Positions 23,993 through 32,270 of a stretch of DNA of 64,000 bases are shown here, piece by piece. Below the pieces are notes generated by a model. The model was given only the letters and a program-made list of their open reading frames with translations, did no database searches and was not told the origin of the DNA. The DNA lies in the NCBI GenBank assembly GCA_902574035.1, contig CACGMC010000001.1:186001-250000 (forward strand), read 5' to 3'. Within the stretch, counting starts at the first letter, position 1, and every line of letters begins with the position of its first letter. The stretch comes from an uncultured Pelagibacteraceae bacterium (lineage in GTDB: Bacteria > Pseudomonadota > Alphaproteobacteria > Pelagibacterales > Pelagibacteraceae). A program made the position numbers and the translations under genes.

Positions 23993-24717
23993 TAAAAATT
24001 TGTGTAAACAATTATTATTCCATAAATTAATGCTATAAAATTTATATATATAGAAAATTTTCTATCATCAATTTTTTTGAATATTTTTTGAATAGGAAAA
24101 TAAATTATAATAGCTAATAAAACATAAAATATTTTATCAAATTTCAAATTTTCAGAATTAATAGCTAAAACTAAAATATATTGAATTATACCCATTATTA
24201 AATATCCATAACAAATATAGTATCTTGAAAGCTCTTTTACATTCTGACTTACTAACGTTGAGTAAATTGCAAGAAAACTTCCTCCCATATTTGTTAAACC
24301 ATGAACACACCCAATACCAATTAATACAATTTTTTTTAATTCAAAAAATTTTTTTTTGAATGAAGAAAATCTTTTTTTATTCAAAATAAGTATTGAAGAA
24401 AATATTAGAAGAATAGCTACAAGTAATTTAAAATCAAAAAAATCTTTAAATTCTAAAGCAATTATTAGAAATACTATTAAAAATGGTAAACAATATAAAT
24501 TATACTCTTTAATAAATTTTGTGTCTCTTATTTTTGATTTGAAAAACTGTAAAGAGCTAATCGCAATAGATACAGGCATTAAAATGTTTATTGTATTCGC
24601 AAAATCATATCCTAATAATAAAAAAGATGGTGTTCCAAATAACAAAAGGCCGACACCGAATATTGATTGTATAGCTATCAGCACCCCTATGAGTAAAATT
24701 TCAAATATTTGATACAT
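23989..24717 (-). CDS. TauE/SafE (DUF81) family permease, short form
   Basis: A 242-residue polytopic protein with about seven or eight hydrophobic segments. The repeated TauE pattern is visible in GVGLLLFGTPSFLLLGYDF (about residues 21-39) and GIGCVHGLTNMGGSFLAIYSTL (about 132-153). This family exports sulfite or sulfoacetate and similar anions. A second, larger TauE/SafE member is at 29592-30722 next to aprBA. This copy is outside that cluster and its substrate is uncertain. Confidence 0.8.
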   Translation of the reverse strand: MYQIFEILLIGVLIAIQSIFGVGLLLFGTPSFLLLGYDFANTINILMPVSIAISSLQFFKSKIRDTKFIKEYNLYCLPFLIVFLIIALEFKDFFDFKLLVAILLIFSSILILNKKRFSSFKKKFFELKKIVLIGIGCVHGLTNMGGSFLAIYSTLVSQNVKELSRYYICYGYLIMGIIQYILVLAINSENLKFDKIFYVLLAIIIYFPIQKIFKKIDDRKFSIYINFIALIYGIIIVYTNFY

Positions 24718-24766
24718 AAATTAAAATGTTTATAACACCTTAGGGTTGAAAATTGAGTCTAAATAT

Positions 24767-24826
24767 GAATCAAAGGTGAATCAAAAGGTGAACATTCACT
24801 ATTATACAACTATAAATTGTGGATAA
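24767..24826. promoter_or_regulatory. Repeats, palindrome and a DnaA-box match upstream of the CADD-type gene
   Basis: Within the 176-bp gap, GAATCAAAGGT (24767-24777) is followed at once by GAATCAAAAGGT (24778-24789), then GTGAACATTCAC (24788-24799), a GTGAA-CA-TTCAC palindrome. TGTGGATAA at 24818-24826 is the exact complement of the consensus DnaA box. It could be an operator region for the downstream gene. An isolated 9-mer may also be chance. Confidence 0.4.
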
Positions 24827-24893
24827 GATTTTAAAAAATATGTTTTATAAGACACGCTTTTCTATTAATCTAATTTAAAAAAAAGGAGCAAAA

Positions 24894-25559
24894 ATGTTTT
24901 CAATAGAATTAAACAAAAAGCTAGACCAATACCACCTACTTAACCACCCATTTTATAAATCTTGGAATGAGGGAAAACTAACAAGAGAAATTATAAAAGA
25001 TTACGCTGAACAATATTACCAGCATGTAAAAGCGTTTCCTAGATATATCAGCGCTACTCACTCAATTTGTGAGGATATTGAAAAGAGAAAAATTCTTTTA
25101 GAAAATTTACAAGATGAAGAAAACCCAAATGGTGATCATCCAAAGCTTTGGAAAAACTTCGCTTTAGCTATGGGAGCTGATGTAGATAAAATTGAAAATG
25201 TTAAGAGAGAATGGTTTACGAATGATATGATCGAAAATTTTTTTCATCAAGCTAGAAAATCATATGCTGAGGGATTAGCATCATTATACACTTATGAAAG
25301 ACAGATTCCTGAAATTGCTGAAACAAAAATTAGGGGCTTAAAAAATTTTTATGGAGTCACTTCTAAAGAAGGTCTTGAATTTTTTGAGGCTCATAAAGCT
25401 GCAGATGTAATTCATAGAAAAGAATGTGAGAAACTTTTAGATGCTTTAACCGAAGAAGAAAAAACTAAAGCGGAAAAAGCTTCTATGCTTACAGCAAGGT
25501 ATCTTTGGAATTTCCTAAGCGGGATGTCTACGAAACACAAAATACAAGCAGCAGCATAA
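24894..25559 (+). CDS. CADD-type heme-oxygenase-like di-metal protein, candidate p-aminobenzoate synthase
   Basis: A 221-residue protein of the PqqC/TenA/CADD fold. Metal-ligand positions of Chlamydia CADD (Glu81, His88, Glu142, His174, Asp178, His181) map here to Glu75, His82, Glu135, His167, Asp171 and His174 with nearly identical spacing. The residues CADD is reported to consume and use, Tyr27 and Lys152, map to Tyr21 (HPFYKSW) and Lys145 (AETKIRGL). In Chlamydia and Nitrosomonas this protein makes p-aminobenzoate from its own tyrosine. The same role for folate here is an inference. A strong AAGGAG site precedes the ATG. The next gene starts 7 bases on. Confidence 0.88.
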   Translation: MFSIELNKKLDQYHLLNHPFYKSWNEGKLTREIIKDYAEQYYQHVKAFPRYISATHSICEDIEKRKILLENLQDEENPNGDHPKLWKNFALAMGADVDKIENVKREWFTNDMIENFFHQARKSYAEGLASLYTYERQIPEIAETKIRGLKNFYGVTSKEGLEFFEAHKAADVIHRKECEKLLDALTEEEKTKAEKASMLTARYLWNFLSGMSTKHKIQAAA

Positions 25560-25566
25560 TTTTTTA

Positions 25567-25959
25567 ATGACAGACCAAATGAAAAATGATGGTCATGTCT
25601 GGGATAATAAGAAACCTACAGCTCAAATGTTAGGAAGGTGGCAACCGTGGCACGCCGGTCATCAAAAACTATTCGAAGAGATTTTAAAAAAAACTGGCCA
25701 AGTTCTTATCATGGTACGAGATGTTCAGGGGGTAGATGACAATCCTTTTAATTTTGAAACAGTTCAAAAAAATATTCTTGGAGCTTTAAAAGATTACCAA
25801 AATAGAATTAAAATTATTCTTGTTCCTAATATAACTAATATTTGTTACGGTAGAGGCGTAGGGTACAAAATTGAAGAAATAGTTCTCGATGAAAAGACAC
25901 AGCAAATTTCAGCGACTAAAATTAGGGCTCAAATGAGAAAGGATGGTAAGCTGAAATAA
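25567..25959 (+). CDS. Small HxGH nucleotidyltransferase next to the apr genes
   Basis: A 130-residue cytidylyl/adenylyltransferase-fold protein. LGRWQPWHAGHQKLFEEIL (about residues 22-40) is the HxGH nucleotide site, and the end carries ISATKIRAQM, equivalent to the ISSTxIR motif. PNITNICYGRGVGYKIEEI is distinctive. Family members adenylate or cytidylate phosphates. Its place between the CADD gene and aprM-aprB-aprA makes an APS/ATP (ATP-sulfurylase-like) reaction possible, but no test is available. A role with the CADD gene cannot be excluded. Confidence 0.75.
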   Translation: MTDQMKNDGHVWDNKKPTAQMLGRWQPWHAGHQKLFEEILKKTGQVLIMVRDVQGVDDNPFNFETVQKNILGALKDYQNRIKIILVPNITNICYGRGVGYKIEEIVLDEKTQQISATKIRAQMRKDGKLK

Positions 25960-26010
25960 CTGCGAATTGTTCGCACTTGACCTAAATACCTCAAACTAAT
26001 AAAATTATTT

Positions 26011-26802
26011 ATGTTTTCAATTAATCCATTTGCAGAACTAACATTAATTGTTCCAGCTTTTTTTTTACAATTATTTGTAGTAGCTATGGTGTTATTAATT
26101 ATCATTGGAACAGGTCTAGATATGCTACACAAAAAAAATGTAGTTTATTTTTTTAGAAATGCTTCAAAAGCGAAAAAATCTGCAAAAAAAGAATTAAGTG
26201 CTGGAAAAAAAACAGCTGTAATTTTAAAAACAGTAGCCAGCGATATTGCAACAACTTCTGAGCTTGGATTTGGGAAGAGAAGATTAGCACACGTATTAGG
26301 AATGTACGGTACTATTCTTTTTTGGATAGCATCTGTGGTTTTAATATTTAAATACTCTGATGGCGTTACTGCACCAGCTTATATTCCAATTATTTGGCAC
26401 GTAGGAGCAATCATGACGTGCGTAGGTGGATATTGGTTCTGGTTTTTTTTAAGAGTAGATGTTTCTGCAGAAGCACACCCTTGGTATAGGATTATTACTG
26501 CTGATTTATTTGTTTTAGCTTTGTTAGCCTGCGCTACTTTTGGATTAGCTTGGTCCTTTTCACAATCAATAGGAATGACAGGATTAAGTTATTTATTTTT
26601 AGTTTTATTTATTTTCGCTAACCTTACATTATTCGGAGGAGTTTATTGGTCTAAGTTTGCACACATGTTTTATAAACCTGGCGCTGCCATACAAAAAAAT
26701 TTGGCAGAAGCTGATGGGTCTAGAGACAATTTGCCCCCTCCAGCGGATGCACCAGAGCAATTTGGCCTTGGTATTAAAAGAGAACAACCAAAACATTATT
26801 AA
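26011..26802 (+). CDS. aprM: Adenylylsulfate reductase membrane anchor AprM
   Basis: A 263-residue membrane protein with about six helices, directly before aprB and aprA. It has histidines suited to heme or quinone contact (LAHVLGMYG, IIWHVGAIMTC, KFAHMFYKPGAAIQ) and a soluble Pro-rich C-terminus (DNLPPPADAPEQFGLG). AprM-type anchors link AprBA to the quinone pool in sulfur oxidisers. Assignment rests on operon position and overall pattern. Confidence 0.82.
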   Translation: MFSINPFAELTLIVPAFFLQLFVVAMVLLIIIGTGLDMLHKKNVVYFFRNASKAKKSAKKELSAGKKTAVILKTVASDIATTSELGFGKRRLAHVLGMYGTILFWIASVVLIFKYSDGVTAPAYIPIIWHVGAIMTCVGGYWFWFFLRVDVSAEAHPWYRIITADLFVLALLACATFGLAWSFSQSIGMTGLSYLFLVLFIFANLTLFGGVYWSKFAHMFYKPGAAIQKNLAEADGSRDNLPPPADAPEQFGLGIKREQPKHY

Positions 26803-26865
26803 CACTATGATTAATAAAACTAGTATATTATCAGGAGCTAATATAGTAATTAAGAGGAATTAAAT

Positions 26866-27336
26866 ATGTCTACTTTTGTATATATGACTAGATGTGATGG
26901 ATGCGGACATTGCGTAGATATTTGTCCATCAGACATTATGCATATTGATGAAACTATTAGACGAGCTAAAAATATTGAACCTAATTTTTGTTGGGAGTGC
27001 TATTCATGCGTAAAAGCATGTCCCAATCACGCTATAGATGTCAGAGGCTACGCAGATTTTGCACCGATGGGCCATAGCGTTAGAGTGAGAAGAGAGGAAG
27101 AAAAAGGAACAATATCTTGGAAAATAAAATTCAGAAATGGCACAGAAAAAGATTTTGTATCTCCTATTACAACTAAACCTTGGGGAAAATTTATTCCTAA
27201 GTTAGCCGAGGGAGATAAACCTCGTCAAGGAGAAATGAACTCTCAAGTTCTTTACTCTGAGCCAGAGGGGTTAGATACTAAAAAGGACTTACCTACCATA
27301 AGCAAAGACTCTTTTAAAAAGGGAGTTTATTATTAA
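26866..27336 (+). CDS. aprB: Adenylylsulfate reductase beta subunit (2x 4Fe-4S)
   Basis: A 156-residue electron-transfer subunit. Two ferredoxin-type cluster motifs, CDGCGHCVDICP (residues 9-20) and CWECYSCVKACP (43-54), bind two 4Fe-4S clusters. The C-terminal part (residues 60-156) wraps the alpha subunit in known AprBA structures. An AAGAGGAAT ribosome-binding site precedes ATG 26866. The stop overlaps the start of aprA (TAATG). The complex interconverts APS and sulfite plus AMP. In an aerobic SAR11 cell, sulfite oxidation is expected. Confidence 0.95.
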   Translation: MSTFVYMTRCDGCGHCVDICPSDIMHIDETIRRAKNIEPNFCWECYSCVKACPNHAIDVRGYADFAPMGHSVRVRREEEKGTISWKIKFRNGTEKDFVSPITTKPWGKFIPKLAEGDKPRQGEMNSQVLYSEPEGLDTKKDLPTISKDSFKKGVYY

Positions 27337-29195
27337 TGTCAAAAAGCAAAACTGTTCACGAAAATTGCGATATTCTTGTAGTAGGCGGAGGTATGGCCGG
27401 AACTGGCGCAACATTTGAAGCTAGACACTGGGGAAGAGATCTTAAAATTATCTGTGTAGAAAAAGCTAATATAGATCGAAGCGGTGCAGTCGCACAAGGT
27501 TTGTACGCTATCAATTGTTATATGGGAATGAGATGGAATGAAAATCAACCTGAAGATCATGTAAGGTACGCAAGGAACGATCTTATGGGTCTTGTAAGAG
27601 AGGACTTAGGCTATGATATGGCTCGTCACGTTGACTCCACAGTGCATATGTTTGATGAGTGGGGCCTTCCTATGATGAAAGATAAAAAAACCGGCAGATA
27701 TCAAAGAGAAGGTAAGTGGCAGATAATGATACACGGAGAAAGTTACAAACCTATTGTCGCTGAAGCAGCAAAAAAATCTGCAGATAAAATATATAATAGG
27801 ATAATGGTTACTCATTTATTAATGGATGAGAATAATACAAATCGAGTGGGTGGTGCAGTTGGATTTAATATGAGAACTGGTGATTATCATGTGTTCAAAG
27901 CAAAGACTGTTATAGTCGCAGCAGGAGGAGCTTCACATATTTTTAAACCTCGTGCGGTTGGAGAAGGCATGGGTAGAACATGGTATGCTCCGTGGAGCAA
28001 TGGATCTGCATACGCCTTACCTATCGCGGCAGGCGCTAAGATGACACAAATGGAAAATAGAATCGTGCTATGTAGGTTTAAAGATGGATATGGTCCAGTC
28101 GGTGCTTATTTTTTACATTTAAAAACTTACACACAAAATGCAAATGGCGAAAACTATGAAAAGAAATGGTATGATAAGACAAAAGAATTAGTGGGAGAAT
28201 ATATTGATCATCATCCGACACCAACTTGTTTAAGAAATCATGCATTTATTCAGGAAGTAATGGCTGGAGGTGGACCAATTCATATGGTTACAAAAGAAGC
28301 TTTTCAAGATCCTCATTTAGAAACAGTTGGATGGGAAAATTTTTTAGGTATGACCGTAGGCCAGGCAGTTGTATGGGCCTCACAAAATATCGATCCAAAA
28401 TATACTAATCCTGAACTAACAACATCAGAGCCTTATGTAATGGGCTCTCATGCTACTTGCTCTGGAGCTTGGGTTAGTGGACCAGAGGATATAGCTCCAC
28501 CTGAATATTTTTGGGGTTATAACAGAATGACGACAGTTGAAGGCTTGTTTGGAGCAGGTGATACTGTTGGAGGAAGTGCTCACAAGTTTTCATCTGGCTC
28601 TTTTACTGAAGGAAGATTGGCAGCCAAAGCAGCGGTTAAATATATTGAAGATAAAAAAGCCGAAGAAATAAACGTGAGCGATAAGCAATGTAATAATTTG
28701 AAAGATATTATTTTTAAACCTTTAGATAATTATACAATTGGTCGAAATGAGATTACAGGCGGAACAGTCTCACCGAGTTACATTTCTCCTATTCAAGGAT
28801 TGCAAAGACTTCAAAAAATAATGGATGAGTATGTTGGTGGAATAACTGCAAATTATATGACTAATGATAATTTATTAAAAAAAGGTTTAGAATTATTAGA
28901 CTGGCTTCAAGAGGATCTAGAACATGTTGGAGCAGAAGATTATCACCAACTAATGAGAGCTTGGGAATTAAAACATAGAACTTTAACATCACAATGTGTA
29001 ACTGAACACACTTTATTTAGAGAGGAAACACGTTGGCCAGGTTATTATTACAGAGGTGACAAACTAAAACTTGATGACGAAAATTGGCATTGTTTAACTG
29101 TTTCTAGACGAGATCCTAAAACTGGCAAATTTACATTAGAAAAGATGCCTGTTTATCACATAGTCGGTGACGAAAAGAAAAAGAAAGCCTCTTAA
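27336..29195 (+). CDS. aprA: Adenylylsulfate reductase alpha subunit (FAD)
   Basis: A 619-residue flavoprotein of the fumarate-reductase superfamily. The FAD-binding motif DILVVGGGMAGTGA is at residues 12-25, with RSGAVAQGLYAINCYMG, KTVIVAAGGASHIFKPRAVGEGMGR and GLFGAGDTVGGSAHKFSSGSFTEGRLAAKAA as diagnostic AprA blocks. It catalyses sulfite + AMP to APS with electrons leaving through AprB and AprM. Sulfite would come from Xsc and SuyAB encoded nearby. The following small gene starts 9 bases downstream. Confidence 0.96.
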   Translation: MSKSKTVHENCDILVVGGGMAGTGATFEARHWGRDLKIICVEKANIDRSGAVAQGLYAINCYMGMRWNENQPEDHVRYARNDLMGLVREDLGYDMARHVDSTVHMFDEWGLPMMKDKKTGRYQREGKWQIMIHGESYKPIVAEAAKKSADKIYNRIMVTHLLMDENNTNRVGGAVGFNMRTGDYHVFKAKTVIVAAGGASHIFKPRAVGEGMGRTWYAPWSNGSAYALPIAAGAKMTQMENRIVLCRFKDGYGPVGAYFLHLKTYTQNANGENYEKKWYDKTKELVGEYIDHHPTPTCLRNHAFIQEVMAGGGPIHMVTKEAFQDPHLETVGWENFLGMTVGQAVVWASQNIDPKYTNPELTTSEPYVMGSHATCSGAWVSGPEDIAPPEYFWGYNRMTTVEGLFGAGDTVGGSAHKFSSGSFTEGRLAAKAAVKYIEDKKAEEINVSDKQCNNLKDIIFKPLDNYTIGRNEITGGTVSPSYISPIQGLQRLQKIMDEYVGGITANYMTNDNLLKKGLELLDWLQEDLEHVGAEDYHQLMRAWELKHRTLTSQCVTEHTLFREETRWPGYYYRGDKLKLDDENWHCLTVSRRDPKTGKFTLEKMPVYHIVGDEKKKKAS

Positions 29196-29204
29196 TCAAT
29201 TAAA

Positions 29205-29555
29205 ATGAACTTGTTAGAGAAAAGTGATGATGAAATCATTAAGATTGCTAGTCCTATTTGGTCTAATTTAGTTAAGTCCTCTAACATAAAAGACTACGGG
29301 GGTTTTACAAAAGATTTTTCATCTCAAATGTTATACGGAGCAAATGAAGTAGAATTAGGAAAACAATGGGCAAGCAATAAATTACTTACAAGTCTTTCTG
29401 AGAAGCAAGAGGTATTAGGATGTATAAGGAGAGATAACTTTATTACAGTTTTATATAAACAAAAAAGCGATACCCTTAAAGGGGAATTTCTAGGTAGATT
29501 AGTATTGGGTTTAGAAGGCGATATGGTTAAAGTATTTGGGGCAACAATTTATTAA
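29205..29555 (+). CDS. Unknown small protein of the apr operon
   Basis: A 116-residue soluble protein, acidic N-terminus (LLEKSDDEIIKIASPIW), middle YGGFTKDFSSQMLYGAN, and a beta-rich end with VLGCIRRDNFITVLYKQK and LVLGLEGDMVKVFGATIY. I recognise no family. Its position 9 bases after aprA and before the TauE/SafE gene on the same strand points to a role in sulfite handling. A fold like NTF2 or a ligand-binding barrel is possible. Confidence 0.65.
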   Translation: MNLLEKSDDEIIKIASPIWSNLVKSSNIKDYGGFTKDFSSQMLYGANEVELGKQWASNKLLTSLSEKQEVLGCIRRDNFITVLYKQKSDTLKGEFLGRLVLGLEGDMVKVFGATIY

Positions 29556-29591
29556 TATTGACAAGTTCTGTTTTCAAGCATACTTAGAAGC

Positions 29592-30722
29592 ATGCTGGAA
29601 ATTTATCTTCCAATTGCACAAGTCAATATAGACATCTTTTTATTATTATTCTTAAGTTTAGCTGTTGGAGTTTTATCAGGATTGTTTGGCGTTGGTGGTG
29701 GTTTTTTAATGACACCATTTTTAATATTTATGGGAATACCCCCTGTTTACGCTGTACCAAATGAAGTTAATAATATTTTGGCCACTTCTGTTTCTGGATC
29801 ATTGACACATTGGTATAAGGATACTTTAGATTATAAAATGGGATTAATGATTGTTTCTGGCGGTGTAGCAGGAACAATCTTAGGAATAACAACATTTACA
29901 TTTTTTTCTGACATTGGAAAAATAAGTATAATAATTTCTTTGTTATATATGTACCTACTTGCAATCGTTGGAACATTAATGTTAATTCAATCTTATAGGG
30001 AAAAAGTTCTTCAACGAAAAAAAATCTCAATTAAACAAAAACTTCATGAACATAACTGGCTTCAAGGATTACCTATCAGAATGAGATTTCCGAAATCAAA
30101 ATTATATGAAAGCGCTTTAACTCCAATTTTATTAGGTTTAGTAGTTGGCTTTGTAGCTGCAATGATGGGCATTGGTGGTGCGTTCTTAATGGTTCCTGCT
30201 ATGATTTATATTGTTGGAATGCCAGTCAAACTAATACCAGGAACTTCATTATTTGTAACCATTTTTATAAGTGCGATAGTAACTGTGCTGCATGCATTCA
30301 ATTATGGATCTATCGATCTATTTTTAGTCGTTCCACTAATACTTGGTTCTATAGTAGGTGTTCAACTTGGTCAAAAGCTTGGTCAGTTTTTAGATAGTAC
30401 AGAATTAAAATCTTTATTTGCAATGCTTCTGATTTCGGTAGCTATTGCAATCGGTTATGACTCTTTCTTCAGAGATAAATCCAATTTTAATGGAGAAAAA
30501 ATTATTAAAACAGATTTGAATGCTTTAGCTGAATTTACAGTAAATTTTGCAAGTGAGGCACCTTTCTTATACGGAACGCTCGCAATTTTATTAGCTATAG
30601 CTTTAGGTGCACTAATAGCATTTATGAGAAAAATTTTAAGTCCAATTATTAGAAAAATGCTAAGAGACTTTAGAAAAAAAGAAGTTAAAAAAGTAGAAGA
30701 AGTTAAATTTCCGGAAAAATAA
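29592..30722 (+). CDS. tauE: TauE/SafE family exporter (long form)
   Basis: A 376-residue permease with eight or more membrane segments and the two internal repeats of the family, GLFGVGGGFLMTPFLIFMGIP (about residues 31-51) and AMMGIGGAFLMVPAMIYIVGMP (about 195-216). A basic cytoplasmic stretch (YREKVLQRKKISIKQKL) separates them. It follows aprBA and the unknown small gene. Export of sulfite or sulfate produced by sulfonate breakdown is the natural reading, from family and context. Confidence 0.88.
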   Translation: MLEIYLPIAQVNIDIFLLLFLSLAVGVLSGLFGVGGGFLMTPFLIFMGIPPVYAVPNEVNNILATSVSGSLTHWYKDTLDYKMGLMIVSGGVAGTILGITTFTFFSDIGKISIIISLLYMYLLAIVGTLMLIQSYREKVLQRKKISIKQKLHEHNWLQGLPIRMRFPKSKLYESALTPILLGLVVGFVAAMMGIGGAFLMVPAMIYIVGMPVKLIPGTSLFVTIFISAIVTVLHAFNYGSIDLFLVVPLILGSIVGVQLGQKLGQFLDSTELKSLFAMLLISVAIAIGYDSFFRDKSNFNGEKIIKTDLNALAEFTVNFASEAPFLYGTLAILLAIALGALIAFMRKILSPIIRKMLRDFRKKEVKKVEEVKFPEK

Positions 30723-30737
30723 AATAATTTTATTGTT

Positions 30738-31904
30738 CTATGCGCTTCTGTATAGCTTGGTCATTACAAATTCCCTGTGACCTAAAGCTTCAGCACAAGT
30801 TAGTCGACCGTTAGCAACTCTTAACATAGTTTTAATAAGTTCATCTCCTGCTTGAGATAAGTTCATCTCTCTAGATAAAATTTTTGAAACGTCACAGTCT
30901 ACGTGCTCTTTCATAAGTTTTGCTGTTAGTGGATTTGCCGTTAATTTTACTACTGGCTCAATAGGATTTCCTATAATGTTGCCTTGTCCTGTGGGGAACA
31001 AGTGTATATTAAATCCTCCTGCAGCTTGCAAAGTTACACATTCTGCTGCAGCAGATGATGTGTCCATAAAGTATAAACCTTTACCCTTTTTAGGTTCTTC
31101 AGCGGGCTCTAAAACATCTATAAACTTTAAATTTCCTATTTTTTGAAAATTTCCAAAAGCTTTTTCCTCAATAGTTGTTAATCCTCCAGCTATGTTCCCT
31201 GCTGTAGGTTGACTTTCAGATAAGTCATTTGTTGCTTCTTTTAAAATAAAGTCGTTGTAAGAACTCCAAGTTTTCATAAATTTATCCTGCGCTTCTTTTG
31301 TAGCACCTCTTGCTGCACACACTTTTTCTGCTCCAGTCAACTCAGATGTTTCACCAAAACACAAGTGAACACCGAACGGTTCTAATTTTTCCATTAAATT
31401 TCCTACAGTTGGATTTGACGCCAATCCAGAAGTCGTATCAGACTCACCGCACTTTACCGATATCCATAAATCACTTAATGGACACTCTTCTCTTTGTTTT
31501 TCAGAGGCCCACTGAGAAAACTCTTGTGCCTTTTTCGATGCCTTCATTATAGTTCCAATATCTCCAGTTCTCTCTATGTGAAAGCCTTCTACTGGTTTTC
31601 CAGTTTTTGCTATTTCTTCAACAATTCTTTTAGTCCATTTTGGCTCAATACCTATTACAATTACTGCTGCTACATTAGGATTTTTTCCTGTACCTATCAT
31701 AGTTCTAAAGTGAAGTTCTAAATCTGCACCAAATTGTAATCTTCCGTAAGAGTGAGGCAGTGCAATTGTACCTTTAATATTATTAGCTACAGCCTCAGCA
31801 CATGCGTTTGAAATATCGTCAACTGGGAGAATAATTACGTGATTTCTTGTTCCCGCTCTGCCGTTCTCTCTTTTATAACCTAAAAAACTCTTTGGGATAT
31901 CCAT
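30738..31904 (-). CDS. suyB: UxaA-family hydro-/sulfo-lyase large subunit, likely sulfolactate sulfo-lyase SuyB
   Basis: A 388-residue protein related to the large part of altronate/galactarate dehydratase ([73 protein letters not shown]). In sulfonate degraders the same architecture, as a separate small SAF subunit plus a large subunit, is SuyAB, which splits sulfolactate into pyruvate and sulfite. The gene pair sits beside xsc and downstream of aprBA, supporting SuyB over a sugar-acid dehydratase. It starts 4 bases after the suyA stop. Confidence 0.82.
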   Translation of the reverse strand: MDIPKSFLGYKRENGRAGTRNHVIILPVDDISNACAEAVANNIKGTIALPHSYGRLQFGADLELHFRTMIGTGKNPNVAAVIVIGIEPKWTKRIVEEIAKTGKPVEGFHIERTGDIGTIMKASKKAQEFSQWASEKQREECPLSDLWISVKCGESDTTSGLASNPTVGNLMEKLEPFGVHLCFGETSELTGAEKVCAARGATKEAQDKFMKTWSSYNDFILKEATNDLSESQPTAGNIAGGLTTIEEKAFGNFQKIGNLKFIDVLEPAEEPKKGKGLYFMDTSSAAAECVTLQAAGGFNIHLFPTGQGNIIGNPIEPVVKLTANPLTAKLMKEHVDCDVSKILSREMNLSQAGDELIKTMLRVANGRLTCAEALGHREFVMTKLYRSA

Positions 31905-31908
31905 TTAA

Positions 31909-32196
31909 TTACCATTTTTTTGTTTTTACATTATGAACATGAACATGTTCACCTTTTTTTATCGGCTTAACTACTTTGCCTATATCATGACCGTATTTAA
32001 GTATGGTATCACCCTCTTTTAAATTTTGAAGAGCAATTTTATGACCTAAAGGAACTTCATTCAATGAGCTTACTTTCACAGTTTTGTCATTTTCCATGAT
32101 CCAGGCACTACAATCTTGGCCTTTTTTTGTGGTTTCAATTACCACCACACCAACATTATCTTTTTCATCGTGTATAATTAAATCAGGCTGTGACAT
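31909..32196 (-). CDS. suyA: SAF-domain small subunit, likely sulfolactate sulfo-lyase SuyA
   Basis: A 95-residue SAF domain (UxaA N-terminal type): VSSLNEVPLGHKIALQNLKEGDTILKYG, then IGKVVKPIKKGEHVHVHNVKT. In altronate dehydratase this domain is fused to or paired with the large catalytic part. Here it is a free subunit immediately before suyB. It is divergent from xsc with a 74-bp shared promoter region, suggesting joint control of C2 and C3 sulfonate cleavage. Confidence 0.83.
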   Translation of the reverse strand: MSQPDLIIHDEKDNVGVVVIETTKKGQDCSAWIMENDKTVKVSSLNEVPLGHKIALQNLKEGDTILKYGHDIGKVVKPIKKGEHVHVHNVKTKKW

Positions 32197-32270
32197 AAAA
32201 TATTTAATGGATATAGACTAAATTTTGATATATTGGAAGTAAGATTAATTATATATTTAAAAGGATTTTT

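Noticed and set aside
24001-24717. Prophage or mobile-element signs, CRISPR repeats, tRNA attachment sites across the window
   Set aside because: No transposase, integrase, spaced repeats or tRNA were found. Gene spacing and base composition look uniform apart from the glycan genes.
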